Shown: piece by piece, positions 9,865-20,598 of the stretch
How the letters are laid out: every line of letters starts with the position of its first letter
How positions within the stretch are numbered: position 1 is the stretch's first letter
From: Diaphorobacter sp. HDW4B
GTDB taxonomy: Bacteria; Pseudomonadota; Gammaproteobacteria; Burkholderiales; Burkholderiaceae_C
Direction: 5' to 3'
Assembly (NCBI RefSeq): GCF_011305535.1
Contig: NZ_CP049905.1
Location: 4,896,001 to 4,960,000, forward strand
DNA length: 64,000 nucleotides
Translations under genes and position numbers: made by a program
Notes under the pieces: generated by a model
Told to the model about the DNA's origin: nothing
Seen by the model: the letters and a program-made list of their open reading frames with translations, nothing else
Database searches by the model: none

Positions 9865-11462
9865 TGCGAGGTTCCTTCGCTGCGCGTGATCTTGTTCCAC
9901 ACGTTGTATTTGCCGACCGGCTTGCTCATCGGCAGGCGCTTGATTTCCTTGAAGGAATTGGCGTCGTAGACGATCACTGCGCCGTCCATTTCCCAGAGAC
10001 TGGCGAGCGCATATTTGCCGTCGCGGGTGAACTCGATGTGCGCGAGCGTCTTGCCGGGCTCCTTCACCTGACCGGCAATTTCCAGCGTGCGCTTGTCGAT
10101 GATGGTGAGCGTGTCCTTGGCGGTCTTGCTCATCATCGAATCGGTCCACGCATACGGCGTGCTTTCATGGCTGCGCATGAAGAAGCCGGGGCCGGGCATG
10201 GCGAGCGTGCGAACGGGTTGCCAGGTCTGCATGTCGATCACGTCGATGGCACCTGTGCCCAGATTCGGGCTCGCCAGCACCGTCGTGCCGTTCCACGCGA
10301 ACGTGATGCCCGAGCCCAGATGCGGCATGCCGCTGATCGGCAGGTCGGCGGTCTTGCGGCGCAGGTCCAGATCGACGACCTGCGCGCCGGGTTGAGCGTC
10401 GCCTTCGCGCTTGGGGCGGGTCGCGCCCAGCACATGGCGGTAGGACTGGTCGAAGAAGAAGTCGTCCAGCGGCTCGCTGAGTGGCGTGCGCTGCACACTC
10501 AGATGCGCCATCGCATCGGCCATGGTGCTGGTCTGCAGGTCGGCCCGAGGCTGGGCGCTGCCATATGGAATCTCCCAGATCTCGGCGATGTCCTTGAGCG
10601 CCACTACAAAGCTCTTGCGCGGCGCGGCGTCGTAGACCGCAGAAACGCGCGAGCTGCTTTTGCCGTCTTGCGATTTCGCGTCGTAGGTGCGCACCAGTTG
10701 CAGGTCGGCATCGAACACCGCGAGCGTGTGCGGCAGGTAGTTGGCGGCCATCACATAGCGGCCATCACTGCTGACCGCGACGTTGCGCATGTTCAGGCCC
10801 GCGCGCACCTCGGCCACCACGCGCAGCCGCCACAGGTCGTATTTGGTGATCCAGCCGTCGCGCGAGCCGAAAAACACATAGCGCCCATCGGGCGTGAACT
10901 TCGGCCCGCCGTGCAGCGCGTAGCGAGAGGCAAAGCGTGTGATGACTTCGAGCCGGTCGCCGTCGAGCAGCGAGACATGGTGATCGCCGCCTTCCACGAC
11001 GAGGAAGAGATTCATCGGATCGGCATTCCACAGCGGCTTGGCGGGCTCGTTTTTTTCGGCCGGGAAAAAGCTGCGCGATGCGGTGATGTCGGACTCGCTC
11101 CAGTGCGGCGGCGTCGCAGCGGGTTGGCGTACCCACGTTGCCAGCTCCTTGATTTCCGCCTGCGACAACTGCCCGGAAAAGCCCTGCATCTGCGTGGCCG
11201 CGCGTCCGTGGGTGATCACGCGAATGATCTCGTCGGCGCGCGTGCGCTCCAGACTTTCGGGCAGCAGCGCCGGGCCCATGCCGCCGATGCGATCCGTGCC
11301 GTGGCAGGCCGCGCAATGCTGTTGGTACAAGTCACCAACGCCGCCGACGCGCGCATGGTTCGCGCTCTGCGCTTGAACGGGCGCGCTGAACCAGCCCACT
11401 GCAAGCAAGGACGCGGCGAGCGCGAGGGTGGCGATCAACGAGGGTTTGTCGGGGTCAGGCAT
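9861..11462 (-). CDS. nirN: NirN: c-heme plus d1-type beta-propeller protein (dihydro-heme d1 dehydrogenase)
   Basis: NirN performs the last step of heme d1 synthesis, oxidising dihydro-heme d1, and interacts with NirS/NirF in the periplasm. The 533-residue protein has a signal peptide ending near PVQAQ, a class I cytochrome c domain with CAACH (C50-C53-H54), and a C-terminal eight-bladed d1-type propeller with repeats such as FTPDGRYVFFGSRDGWITKYD and VSSDGRYVMAANY. It is shorter than NirS and stands after nirJ, with its ATG overlapping the nirJ stop. NirS-like paralogy was considered; nirS is clearly the gene at 16256. Confidence 0.88.
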   Translation of the reverse strand: MPDPDKPSLIATLALAASLLAVGWFSAPVQAQSANHARVGGVGDLYQQHCAACHGTDRIGGMGPALLPESLERTRADEIIRVITHGRAATQMQGFSGQLSQAEIKELATWVRQPAATPPHWSESDITASRSFFPAEKNEPAKPLWNADPMNLFLVVEGGDHHVSLLDGDRLEVITRFASRYALHGGPKFTPDGRYVFFGSRDGWITKYDLWRLRVVAEVRAGLNMRNVAVSSDGRYVMAANYLPHTLAVFDADLQLVRTYDAKSQDGKSSSRVSAVYDAAPRKSFVVALKDIAEIWEIPYGSAQPRADLQTSTMADAMAHLSVQRTPLSEPLDDFFFDQSYRHVLGATRPKREGDAQPGAQVVDLDLRRKTADLPISGMPHLGSGITFAWNGTTVLASPNLGTGAIDVIDMQTWQPVRTLAMPGPGFFMRSHESTPYAWTDSMMSKTAKDTLTIIDKRTLEIAGQVKEPGKTLAHIEFTRDGKYALASLWEMDGAVIVYDANSFKEIKRLPMSKPVGKYNVWNKITRSEGTSH

Positions 11463-12675
11463 GGTGGATCGCAATCGTTCTGTTTCGGGCGACGAAGGGC
11501 GCGGTGTTGACGATGGTCGGCGGTGCGCCGATTTCCTCGTCGGTGAGGTAGCAGCCGGGATCGTCGGCCCACGGGTTGCCGGTCATCTGCTGCGCACGCA
11601 CGCGGGTGTTGCCGTTGCAGATGTTGAGATAGCGGCATTGCGCACAGCGACCTTGCACCGGGCGAGGGCGCTGGTTGAGTCCTGCCATGAGCGGGTCGCC
11701 CATGTCGCGCCAGATGTGCGAGAACGGGCGCACGCGCACATTGCCCAGGTTGTGGTGCCACCACATGGTGTCGGGATGGACGTTGCCGAGGTTGTCGATG
11801 TTGGCCACCATCTGGCCGCTGGCGTTGCCGCCCCACGAGACCAGTCGCGCATACACGTCGGGCGCCCATTGCGGCATGTGCTGCTGCACCCACTGCAGCA
11901 GGTAGATGCCGTCGGCGTCGTTGTTGCCACTCACGTATTCCTCGTCCAGCCCATCGCAGGCCGACTGCCATGCGTGATCGAACAGCAGATCGAGCGCCTC
12001 GCGCGTGGCGAGATGGTCGGCATCCTTGTCGCGATGCACGTTGCCGCGACCGGCGTAATTCAGGTGCGAAAAGTAGAACTTCTGCGCGCCTTCATCGCGC
12101 ATGAGCTGCAGCAGCGCCGGAAAATCATCTGCGTTCATCGACGTCATGGTGTAGCGCAGGCCGACCTTCACCTTGAGTTTGGTGAGATGGCGAATCGCCG
12201 CCAGGCTCTTGTCGAACGCGCCATTCATGCGGCGGAACTTGTCGTGGATGATGCGCAGCCCGTCGAGGCTGATGCCCACATAGTCGAAGTGCGAATCGGC
12301 AATGCGCTGGGCCGTGTCTTCGTCGATCAGCGTGCCGTTGGTCGACAGGCCCGTGTAGAAGCCGAGTTGCCGCGCGTACTCATGCACTTTGAACAGATCG
12401 GGCCTGAGTAGCGGCTCGCCGCCCGAGAGAATCAGCGCGGGCACGCCGAACTGGCGCAGGTCGTCCATGACGGTGTAGACCTCGTCGGTGTCGAGGCCAC
12501 CCGTGTATTCATGGTCCGCAGAGAACGAGTAGCAGTGCTTGCAGGTCAGGTTGCAGCGGCGGATCAGGTTCCAGATCACCACCGGCCCCTTGGCCTTGCG
12601 GTCCTGCACATAGGGGTAGTGGCCGGTTTCCTCGGCGGTTTTGAGCTCTCGCATGTATTGGCTGATACGGAACAT
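11455..12675 (-). CDS. nirJ: Heme d1 biosynthesis radical SAM protein NirJ
   Basis: NirJ removes the propionate side chains of didecarboxysiroheme during heme d1 formation. The 406-residue protein carries the radical SAM cluster motif CNLTCKHC (C41, C45, C48), the GGEPLLRPD and STNGTLI motifs that follow, and a C-terminal cysteine-rich SPASM-like part (CAQCRYLNICNG... and GCYL) for auxiliary clusters. The ATG at 12675 follows GGAGGTC; longer in-frame sequence overlaps nirH. It lies between nirH and nirN in an unbroken leftward operon. Confidence 0.95.
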   Translation of the reverse strand: MFRISQYMRELKTAEETGHYPYVQDRKAKGPVVIWNLIRRCNLTCKHCYSFSADHEYTGGLDTDEVYTVMDDLRQFGVPALILSGGEPLLRPDLFKVHEYARQLGFYTGLSTNGTLIDEDTAQRIADSHFDYVGISLDGLRIIHDKFRRMNGAFDKSLAAIRHLTKLKVKVGLRYTMTSMNADDFPALLQLMRDEGAQKFYFSHLNYAGRGNVHRDKDADHLATREALDLLFDHAWQSACDGLDEEYVSGNNDADGIYLLQWVQQHMPQWAPDVYARLVSWGGNASGQMVANIDNLGNVHPDTMWWHHNLGNVRVRPFSHIWRDMGDPLMAGLNQRPRPVQGRCAQCRYLNICNGNTRVRAQQMTGNPWADDPGCYLTDEEIGAPPTIVNTAPFVARNRTIAIHHA

Positions 12676-12677
12676 GG

Positions 12678-13160
12678 CTAGACCTCCTTCAGACGCAGTC
12701 CGGTTTTCTTGAGAATCGCGGTGGAATACAGAATGTCGCGCGCGCGGCAGGCTTCGCCCAGCATGGCGGCGATGCGGTCGGCCTGTGCCTGCACATGCTC
12801 GCGGCTTTGGCCGTGCAGCATCACGAACAGGTTGTAGGGCCACTGCGGCAGATGGCGCGGGCGGCGGTAGCAGTGGCTCACCTCGGGCAGCGCGGCGACG
12901 AGCTTGCCGAGTTCGGAGACGCGCTCATCGGCGATGTCCCACACGCTCATGCCGTTGGCCACATAGCCAAGCCGGTAATGGTTGGGCACCGCGCCAATGC
13001 GGCGAATCAGGCCTTGCGCCAGCATCTCGGCGAGGCGCTGCTGCACACGCTCGCCGGACACGCCCAGCGTGGCACCCACGGCGTCATAAGGGCGGGCGAG
13101 CAGCGGTAGGCCCGACTGTGTTGCGGCGATCAGTGCGCGGTCGAAATCATCAAGCGCCAT
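12678..13160 (-). CDS. nirH: Siroheme decarboxylase subunit NirH
   Basis: NirH belongs to the Lrp/AsnC-like siroheme decarboxylases (NirDLGH, AhbA/B) that turn siroheme into 12,18-didecarboxysiroheme. The 160-residue protein has an N-terminal wHTH-like domain (RALIAATQSGLPLLARPYDAVG) and a C-terminal ferredoxin-like fold with SHCYRRPRHLPQWPYNLFVMLHG, containing the family HxYxR-type catalytic region. It overlaps nirG by 11 bp and ends 2 bp before nirJ. It is assigned as NirH rather than NirG by its ILKKTGLR ending. Confidence 0.9.
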   Translation of the reverse strand: MALDDFDRALIAATQSGLPLLARPYDAVGATLGVSGERVQQRLAEMLAQGLIRRIGAVPNHYRLGYVANGMSVWDIADERVSELGKLVAALPEVSHCYRRPRHLPQWPYNLFVMLHGQSREHVQAQADRIAAMLGEACRARDILYSTAILKKTGLRLKEV

Positions 13161-13623
13161 GGCGTGCCTCCCCGACCAGCGGTTGCAGCTTGAGTTCGAC
13201 GAAGAACTCTTCTTCCTTGGGAAACACCGCCACTTTCAGACCTGTTTCCGCTTCGATGCGCGCGGCCACGGCACTGGCCTGTTCGGGCGATTCGGCGGCG
13301 ATCACGAACCACATGTTGAGTTCATGATCGCGCCGGTAGTTGTGCGCGATTTCGGGAAACGAGTTCACCGCAATCGTGATGTCGTCAAAGCGCTCTTCGG
13401 GCACGGCCATGGCCGCGAGCAGAAACTGGCCGCCCGCGCGCTCGATCTGGAACAGCGGGCCAAAACGCGTGAGCACGCCTTGCGTGAGCAGCAGGCCGAG
13501 GCGCTTGAGCACTTGCTCCTCGCTCCAGCCCAGCTCGGCGGCAACGGCGTCGAACGGACGTTCCACCAGTGGGAAATTGCCGTGCAGATGTTCGATCAGC
13601 AGGGCGTCTTCAGCTGTGAGCAT
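13150..13623 (-). CDS. nirG: Siroheme decarboxylase subunit NirG
   Basis: A 157-residue Lrp-like siroheme decarboxylase subunit with the conserved FPLVERPFDAVAAELG start region, GVLTRFGPLFQIERAGG and IAHNYRRDHELNMWFV. The ATG at 13623 is preceded by AAGGAGAAAG, a strong ribosome-binding site inside the end of nirDL; upstream sequence would extend far into nirDL. Overlaps at both ends (nirDL 14 bp, nirH 11 bp) point to translational coupling, as expected for subunits of one complex. Confidence 0.9.
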   Translation of the reverse strand: MLTAEDALLIEHLHGNFPLVERPFDAVAAELGWSEEQVLKRLGLLLTQGVLTRFGPLFQIERAGGQFLLAAMAVPEERFDDITIAVNSFPEIAHNYRRDHELNMWFVIAAESPEQASAVAARIEAETGLKVAVFPKEEEFFVELKLQPLVGEARHGA

Positions 13624-14659
13624 GTTCTTTCTCCTTGGGTGTCTCTGTTGGCATATTTGTGGAGGGATGAGAAACCTGCAAATGAGAGGCAAAGCGCCGT
13701 GCGCCGGTCTGCTTGAAGCGCGTGCGCGAAAAAAGAATGCGGCTGGGGTAGTTGCTCAGCCCGGCATGGCGAATGGCCGACGAAATGGTCTGCAGCACGT
13801 TGAAGCGGTCGCGCCCATGCACCATGCAATAGAGGTTGAACGGCCAGCCTTCGGCTGTCGCGCGTTGGTAAACCAGCGTGACGCCGGGGAAATGTGCGAG
13901 CGCATCGCCGCAACGCTCAAGCATCTCTTGAGGCACCTGAAACACCGTCATGGCATTCGCGCGAAAGCCCACTTCATGGTGCCGTACGACCACGCCAAAG
14001 CGGCTGAGCGAGCCGAGATCGGTCCAGCGGGCGAGCTGCGAATGGATGTGTGGGACGTCGCAGTCAAGCCGTTCGGCCCACAGGTCGAATGGGCGACTGC
14101 ACAGCGCAAGCCCTTGCTCGACCAGCGCAGCGAGCGGTTCTTCGTGCAGGGCGATGGGCGCGGCGGCGGTGCGGGTTCTGCCGCTGCCTTGCTGATCGTG
14201 CGAGTGGGCCTCAAGATCGAATGCGGTGTCGATGCGGAACGCGCGCAGCATGGGCAGGCGCAGCACGGGCAGTGACGTGGCGGCTTCGATGCTGCGCAAC
14301 TGCTGCTCGACATCCTGCGCGTCGCGGCCTGTGACCACGAACCAGAGGTTGATGTCGTGCTCGCGTTCGTAGTTGTGATTGACGCCGGGCTGCGCGGAAA
14401 CCAGCGCCGCCACGCGCTCCAGCAGATGCGGCGGAACGGCCATGGCGGCCAGCAGCGAAGCTCCACCGGCACCCGGCGCGAACACGCCACCGATGCGGCT
14501 GAACGCGCCAGAGTTTTTCAGCCGCTGGTAGCGATCAAGCACCTGCGAGCACTTCATTCCCAGCGCCGCGCCGATTTCCGCAAACGGCTCATCGACCAGC
14601 GGAAAGCCGCGTTGCCATTGGTTGAGCAGGGCGAGGGCGGTGCTGTCGGTGATGGGCAT
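13610..14659 (-). CDS. nirDL: Fused siroheme decarboxylase NirDL
   Basis: A 349-residue fusion of two siroheme decarboxylase subunits. The NirD-like half (about 1-150) includes FPLVDEPFAEIGAALG and VNHNYEREHDINLWFVV. The NirL-like half (about 175-325) includes PFDLWAERL, SRFGVVVRHHEVGFRANAM and WPFNLYCMVHGRDR. With separate NirG and NirH it supplies all four parts of the complex that decarboxylates siroheme. The ATG at 14659 lies 2 bp after the nirF stop. A Lys/Glu/His-rich tail of about 25 residues follows the second domain. Confidence 0.9.
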   Translation of the reverse strand: MPITDSTALALLNQWQRGFPLVDEPFAEIGAALGMKCSQVLDRYQRLKNSGAFSRIGGVFAPGAGGASLLAAMAVPPHLLERVAALVSAQPGVNHNYEREHDINLWFVVTGRDAQDVEQQLRSIEAATSLPVLRLPMLRAFRIDTAFDLEAHSHDQQGSGRTRTAAAPIALHEEPLAALVEQGLALCSRPFDLWAERLDCDVPHIHSQLARWTDLGSLSRFGVVVRHHEVGFRANAMTVFQVPQEMLERCGDALAHFPGVTLVYQRATAEGWPFNLYCMVHGRDRFNVLQTISSAIRHAGLSNYPSRILFSRTRFKQTGARRFASHLQVSHPSTNMPTETPKEKEHAHS

Positions 14660-14661
14660 GG

Positions 14662-15858
14662 CTACAGTCCCATGCGCTGCGCGCGTGCGGTGAAGAAGAT
14701 GCCGCTGGGCGCATTCATCGCGAGCGTGGTGCGTTGCGTGAGCGTGTGGGTGTCGTAGACCTTCACCTCGTTGCTGTCGCGGCAACTGATCCACACGGCC
14801 TGACCGCGCGGTGCGAATTCCATGTGCATCACGGCCTTGCCGGGCTGCAGCGTGGCGACCACTTTCTGGCTGGGCGTGTCGATGACCTGCACGCGGTCGT
14901 AGTCGGGCACGGAAAAGTTCACCCACACCTGCCGACCATCGGGCCGCGCCATCACGAACACGGGCTGACCTGCGACCGGAATGCGCGTGACCTCCTGCCA
15001 GGTGTTGGTGTCCACCACCAGCACCTCGTGGCGGCCGATGGCGGGCAGATAGGCATAGGGCCCCGCGATGGCCCAGCCGCGCAGATGCGGCATCTTGTAG
15101 ACGGGCAGCGGGTTCTGGCCCTTGCCGTAGCCGCTCAGAATGCGGCGCGCGTGGGGGTGCTCGTCCCATAGATCGACAAGCGCCAAACCGTCTTCACCGA
15201 ACAGGCCTGCGATGTAGTGGCGGCCGTTGGGGCTGAGCAGCGCGTCATAGGGTTGCGAGCCGATGTCGGCAATGGTGTGGACCTTGGGTCGGGTGACGTC
15301 TGCGTAGTCGGCGATACAGATCGCATTCGCATCGAACAGGCTGTAGACAAAACGCTTGTTGGGCAGGTCGGCCAGACCAACGACGCGCGATGGTTTGCCG
15401 TCTGAGGTGGTCGCGGGCAGATCGGCGAGCAGCCTGAGGTTGGCGGCGCAGAACAGCTTGACGCCGCCAGGCGTGTAGTTCTGCGCGGCGACCACCGAGC
15501 CTTCGGCGTTGATCGCGCCGCCGATGGAGTTGCCCGCCTGCATCACGCGGTGGGTGATGGTCTCGGTCAGCAGATCGACTTTGCTGAGACCGCCATCGCG
15601 ACCGAAGACATAGGCATAGCGCTCGTCGCGCGAGAACACGACCGAGGCGTGCGACAGGTCACCAAGCCCCTGCACGCGGCCAATGGCCTCACAGTTGCTG
15701 GTGTTGACGATGGAGATCGCGCCGCTTGCGCGCTCGATGACCACGCCGAGGTCGCCCGTGCCCATCAGCACAGGGGCTGCTGCATTGGCGCGCGCGGTGG
15801 TCGAAAGCGCCAGGGGAGCCATTGCGGCAGCAGCGGAGAAGAGGGTGCGTCGTTTCAT
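14662..15858 (-). CDS. nirF: Heme d1 biosynthesis protein NirF
   Basis: NirF is a periplasmic d1-type propeller protein needed for a late step of heme d1 synthesis. The 398-residue product has an N-terminal export signal starting MKRRTLFSAAAAMAPLAL and no CXXCH motif, which separates it from NirN and NirS. Propeller repeats are visible (VFSRDERYAYVFGRDGGLSKVDL, LSPNGRHYIAGLFGEDGLALVDL). It sits between nirC and nirDL with gaps of a few bases. The twin arginine suggests possible Tat export, though lipoprotein export occurs in other NirF proteins. Confidence 0.92.
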   Translation of the reverse strand: MKRRTLFSAAAAMAPLALSTTARANAAAPVLMGTGDLGVVIERASGAISIVNTSNCEAIGRVQGLGDLSHASVVFSRDERYAYVFGRDGGLSKVDLLTETITHRVMQAGNSIGGAINAEGSVVAAQNYTPGGVKLFCAANLRLLADLPATTSDGKPSRVVGLADLPNKRFVYSLFDANAICIADYADVTRPKVHTIADIGSQPYDALLSPNGRHYIAGLFGEDGLALVDLWDEHPHARRILSGYGKGQNPLPVYKMPHLRGWAIAGPYAYLPAIGRHEVLVVDTNTWQEVTRIPVAGQPVFVMARPDGRQVWVNFSVPDYDRVQVIDTPSQKVVATLQPGKAVMHMEFAPRGQAVWISCRDSNEVKVYDTHTLTQRTTLAMNAPSGIFFTARAQRMGL

Positions 15859-15864
15859 GAAAAG

Positions 15865-16224
15865 TCACTCCTTGGTTTCTTCGGGAAAGCCTGCGAGCAG
15901 CTGCGTCGCGATCCAGTCGGCCTCGCGGGTGCTGATCAGTGCCTTCCAGGGCGGCATGGGTGTGCCCTGTATTCCATGGGTGATGACGGCGGAGAGGTAG
16001 GGGACCGTCGCCCGTGCGCCAAGCGCTGCCTGCGTGAGCGCCGGTCCCAGTCCTCCGGTGAGATGCATGCCGTGGCACGAGCCGCAGTCCTGCCGCACCA
16101 TGCGCACCAGTTGCGCTTCGCGTTCCTTGGTCAATCCGTTGTCGGCCAACGTGTTTGCGTGGGCTGACAGGGATGCCAGCGCGAGGGCAAGCAGGGCGAT
16201 GGGGTGGGCAGGACGGCGGTTCAT
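15865..16224 (-). CDS. nirC: Periplasmic cytochrome c NirC
   Basis: A 119-residue monoheme c-type cytochrome with a signal peptide (cut near SAHAN) and one heme site CGSCH (C47, C50, H51); MPPWKALIS carries the likely Met ligand. NirC-type cytochromes donate electrons to NirS and are needed during NirS maturation. The gene lies directly after nirS (31-bp gap) and 6 bp before nirF. NirM would be an alternative, but size and position favour NirC. Confidence 0.87.
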   Translation of the reverse strand: MNRRPAHPIALLALALASLSAHANTLADNGLTKEREAQLVRMVRQDCGSCHGMHLTGGLGPALTQAALGARATVPYLSAVITHGIQGTPMPPWKALISTREADWIATQLLAGFPEETKE

Positions 16225-16255
16225 GGCATGCCTTTCTCTGGCTTCGTGGTCGCGA

Positions 16256-18125
<1,870 letters not shown>

Positions 18126-18190
18126 GGAGCCAATGGCCTGCTGGTTCCAACATGCACCTCAGGCAACGAACTCGACAACAAGGAACTGCG

Positions 18191-19018
18191 ATGAACATGG
18201 TCGACGATGCAATCCGCAAGGCGCGTGCGCCGGATGGACAGGGCGGTACTTGCCCCGGCAAGGTCACGTTGGTGGGCTCCGGGCCGGGAGATCCGGAACT
18301 GCTCACGCTGCGCGCGGTGAAGGCTCTGCGCGGTGCGCGGCTGGTGCTCTACGATCACCTGGTCAGCAAGGAGGTGCTGCGTTACGCGGGCGACGAGGCC
18401 GATCTGATCTACGTGGGCAAGCAATCGGGCCACCACACCATGCCGCAGGAGGACATCATCGATCTGATGGTGCGGCTGGCGCTCAGCGGCAAGAACGTGG
18501 TGCGCCTGAAGGGCGGCGACTGCTTCATCTTCGGACGCGGCGGCGAGGAGGCGCAGGCGCTGTCGCTCGCGGGCATTCCGTTCGAGGTGATTCCGGGCAT
18601 CTCGGCGGCGCAGGGCGCGGGGGCTTATGCGGGCATTCCGCTCACCCATCGCGATCATGCGGCCACGCTGGTCTATGCCACCGGCCATCTGCGCGGCGAG
18701 CATGAGGTGGAACTGGATTGGGAAGCTCTGGCCAGGCCACGCCAGACCGTGGTGTTCTACATGGGCATCGCCAACTTGCCGGTGATCTGCACCGAACTGC
18801 AAAAGCACGGCCTGCCAGCCACCATGCCGGCAGCCTTGGTCGAGCAGGCCAGTCTGCCCACGCAGCGCTGCATCTGCGGCACGCTGGAGACCTTGCCCGC
18901 GCTGGCCCTGGAGCATGGCGTGAAGCCGCCCGCGCTGATCATCGTGGGCGAGGTGGTGGCTCTGCAACCCGTGCTGGCTGCGGGAATGCACACACCGGCA
19001 TCGTTGACGGAGGGTTGA
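18191..19018 (+). CDS. nirE: Uroporphyrinogen-III C-methyltransferase, heme d1 branch
   Basis: This SAM-dependent enzyme methylates uroporphyrinogen III at C2 and C7 to give precorrin-2, the first dedicated step toward siroheme and heme d1. The 275-residue protein has the SUMT signatures VTLVGSGPGDPELLTLRA, VRLKGGDCFIFGRGGEEA and VVFYMGIANL. It lacks the CysG oxidase/ferrochelatase domain. Its place next to nirS favours the NirE role over a general CobA role, though the enzymes are isofunctional. The ATG at 18191 follows AAGGAACTGCG. It is transcribed away from nirS. Confidence 0.9.
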   Translation: MNMVDDAIRKARAPDGQGGTCPGKVTLVGSGPGDPELLTLRAVKALRGARLVLYDHLVSKEVLRYAGDEADLIYVGKQSGHHTMPQEDIIDLMVRLALSGKNVVRLKGGDCFIFGRGGEEAQALSLAGIPFEVIPGISAAQGAGAYAGIPLTHRDHAATLVYATGHLRGEHEVELDWEALARPRQTVVFYMGIANLPVICTELQKHGLPATMPAALVEQASLPTQRCICGTLETLPALALEHGVKPPALIIVGEVVALQPVLAAGMHTPASLTEG

Positions 19019-19073
19019 ACCTGCCAAGGGCCACAGGATTGAGGCATCATGGAGCCAAATTCAGAAAAGCCCA

Positions 19074-20564
19074 ATGCAACAAGACATTCTCATCAACTGG
19101 TCGCCACAGGAAACCCGCGTTGCGGTCGTCGAGCACGGTGCAGTGCAGGAGCTGCACGTCGAGCGCACTCTGGAGCGCGGCTTGGTTGGCAACATCTACC
19201 TTGGCAAGGTGTCGCGCGTGTTGCCCGGCATGCAATCGGCCTTCATCGACATTGGCCTGGAGCGTGCGGCGTTTCTGCACGTGGCCGATGTCTGGCAGCG
19301 CAACGAGGGTGGTGAGCCGCCCATGGCCATGCGCAACAAATCCGAGCCGCTGGTGCCCATCGAAAAGCAGGTCTTCGAAGGCCAGGCGCTGATGGTGCAG
19401 GTCATCAAGGACCCCATCGGCACCAAGGGCGCACGGCTGTCCACGCAGGTCAGCATTGCTGGTCGGCTGCTGGTGTTTCTGCCGCAGGACGATCACGTCG
19501 GCGTGTCGCAGAAGATTCCGCTCAACGAACGCGAGGCGCTGCGCAACCGCCTTCAGGCGCTGGTGGGCGACAAAGCCACGGGCGGCGGTGGCGGCTTCAT
19601 TCTGCGCACCAACGGTGAGGACGCGACTGACGAGGAACTGGCCGAGGACATCGCCTATCTGCGCAAGACCTGGACCGGCATCCGCGAATCCGCGCTGCGC
19701 CTGCCGCCCAAGAGCCTGCTGTATCAGGACCTGAATCTGCTGCAGCGCGTGCTGCGCGATCTGGTGAGCGAGCACACGCAATCGATTCGCATCGATTCGC
19801 GCGAGCAGTTCGCCGTGATGCAGGACTTCGCCAAGGAGTTCATGCCCGCGGCGGCTGCCAAGCTGCAGCTCTACAAGATGGAGCGTCCGATCTTCGATCT
19901 GTACTCCATCGACGAAGATGTGGCCAAGGCGCTGGGCAAGCGCGTGGATCTGAAGTCGGGCGGTTATCTGATCGTCGACCAGACCGAGGCGCTGACCACC
20001 ATCGACGTGAACACGGGCGGCTATGTCGGTGCGCGCAATTTCGACGACACCATCTTCAAGACCAATCTGGAAGCGGCGGGTGCGATTGCGCGCCAACTGC
20101 GATTGCGCAATCTGGGCGGCATCGTCATCGTCGATTTCATCGACATGGTGCGCGAAGAACATCAGAGTCAGGTGCTCAGCGAGTTCCGCAAGCAGCTTTC
20201 GCGCGACCGTGTGAAGACCATGGTGGGCGGCTTCTCGCAGCTCGGTCTGGTTGAGATGACGCGCAAGCGCACACGCGAATCGTTGGCGCACATGCTGTGC
20301 GAGCCATGCCCCACCTGCCAGGGCGTGGGGCAGGTGAAGACCTCGCGCACGGTCTGCTACGAGATCCTGCGCGAGCTGCTGCGCGAGGCGCGCCAGTTCA
20401 ATCCCAAGGAGTTCCGCGTGATCGCTTCGCCCAAAGTGGTGGAACTGTTCCTCGACGAGGAAAGCCAGCATCTGGCCGGGCTTTCGGACTTCATCGGCAA
20501 GCCGATTTCCCTGCACTCGGAAACCGACATGGGGCAGGCGCAGTACGACATTGTGCTGATGTGA
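19074..20564 (+). CDS. rng: Ribonuclease G
   Basis: RNase G is a single-strand endoribonuclease of the RNase E/G family that trims the 5' end of 16S rRNA and cleaves some mRNAs. The 496-residue length is normal. An S1 domain is at 35-125 (GNIYLGKVSRVLPGMQSAFIDIG). The DNase I-like catalytic part has TTIDVNTGGYVG and IVIVDFIDM, which hold the metal-binding aspartates, and the Zn-link CEPCPTC (two Cys pairs) follows. maf-rng is usually contiguous; here the two are 15.7 kb apart. Confidence 0.96.
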   Translation: MQQDILINWSPQETRVAVVEHGAVQELHVERTLERGLVGNIYLGKVSRVLPGMQSAFIDIGLERAAFLHVADVWQRNEGGEPPMAMRNKSEPLVPIEKQVFEGQALMVQVIKDPIGTKGARLSTQVSIAGRLLVFLPQDDHVGVSQKIPLNEREALRNRLQALVGDKATGGGGGFILRTNGEDATDEELAEDIAYLRKTWTGIRESALRLPPKSLLYQDLNLLQRVLRDLVSEHTQSIRIDSREQFAVMQDFAKEFMPAAAAKLQLYKMERPIFDLYSIDEDVAKALGKRVDLKSGGYLIVDQTEALTTIDVNTGGYVGARNFDDTIFKTNLEAAGAIARQLRLRNLGGIVIVDFIDMVREEHQSQVLSEFRKQLSRDRVKTMVGGFSQLGLVEMTRKRTRESLAHMLCEPCPTCQGVGQVKTSRTVCYEILRELLREARQFNPKEFRVIASPKVVELFLDEESQHLAGLSDFIGKPISLHSETDMGQAQYDIVLM

Positions 20565-20598
20565 ACATGCCTCCGTCCGCCTGACGGACCGTGCTGAT

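Noticed and set aside
9861-11462. Second nitrite reductase nirS
   Set aside because: It has a c-heme and d1-type propeller, but its length, order after nirJ and segments fit NirN; nirS proper is at 16256.
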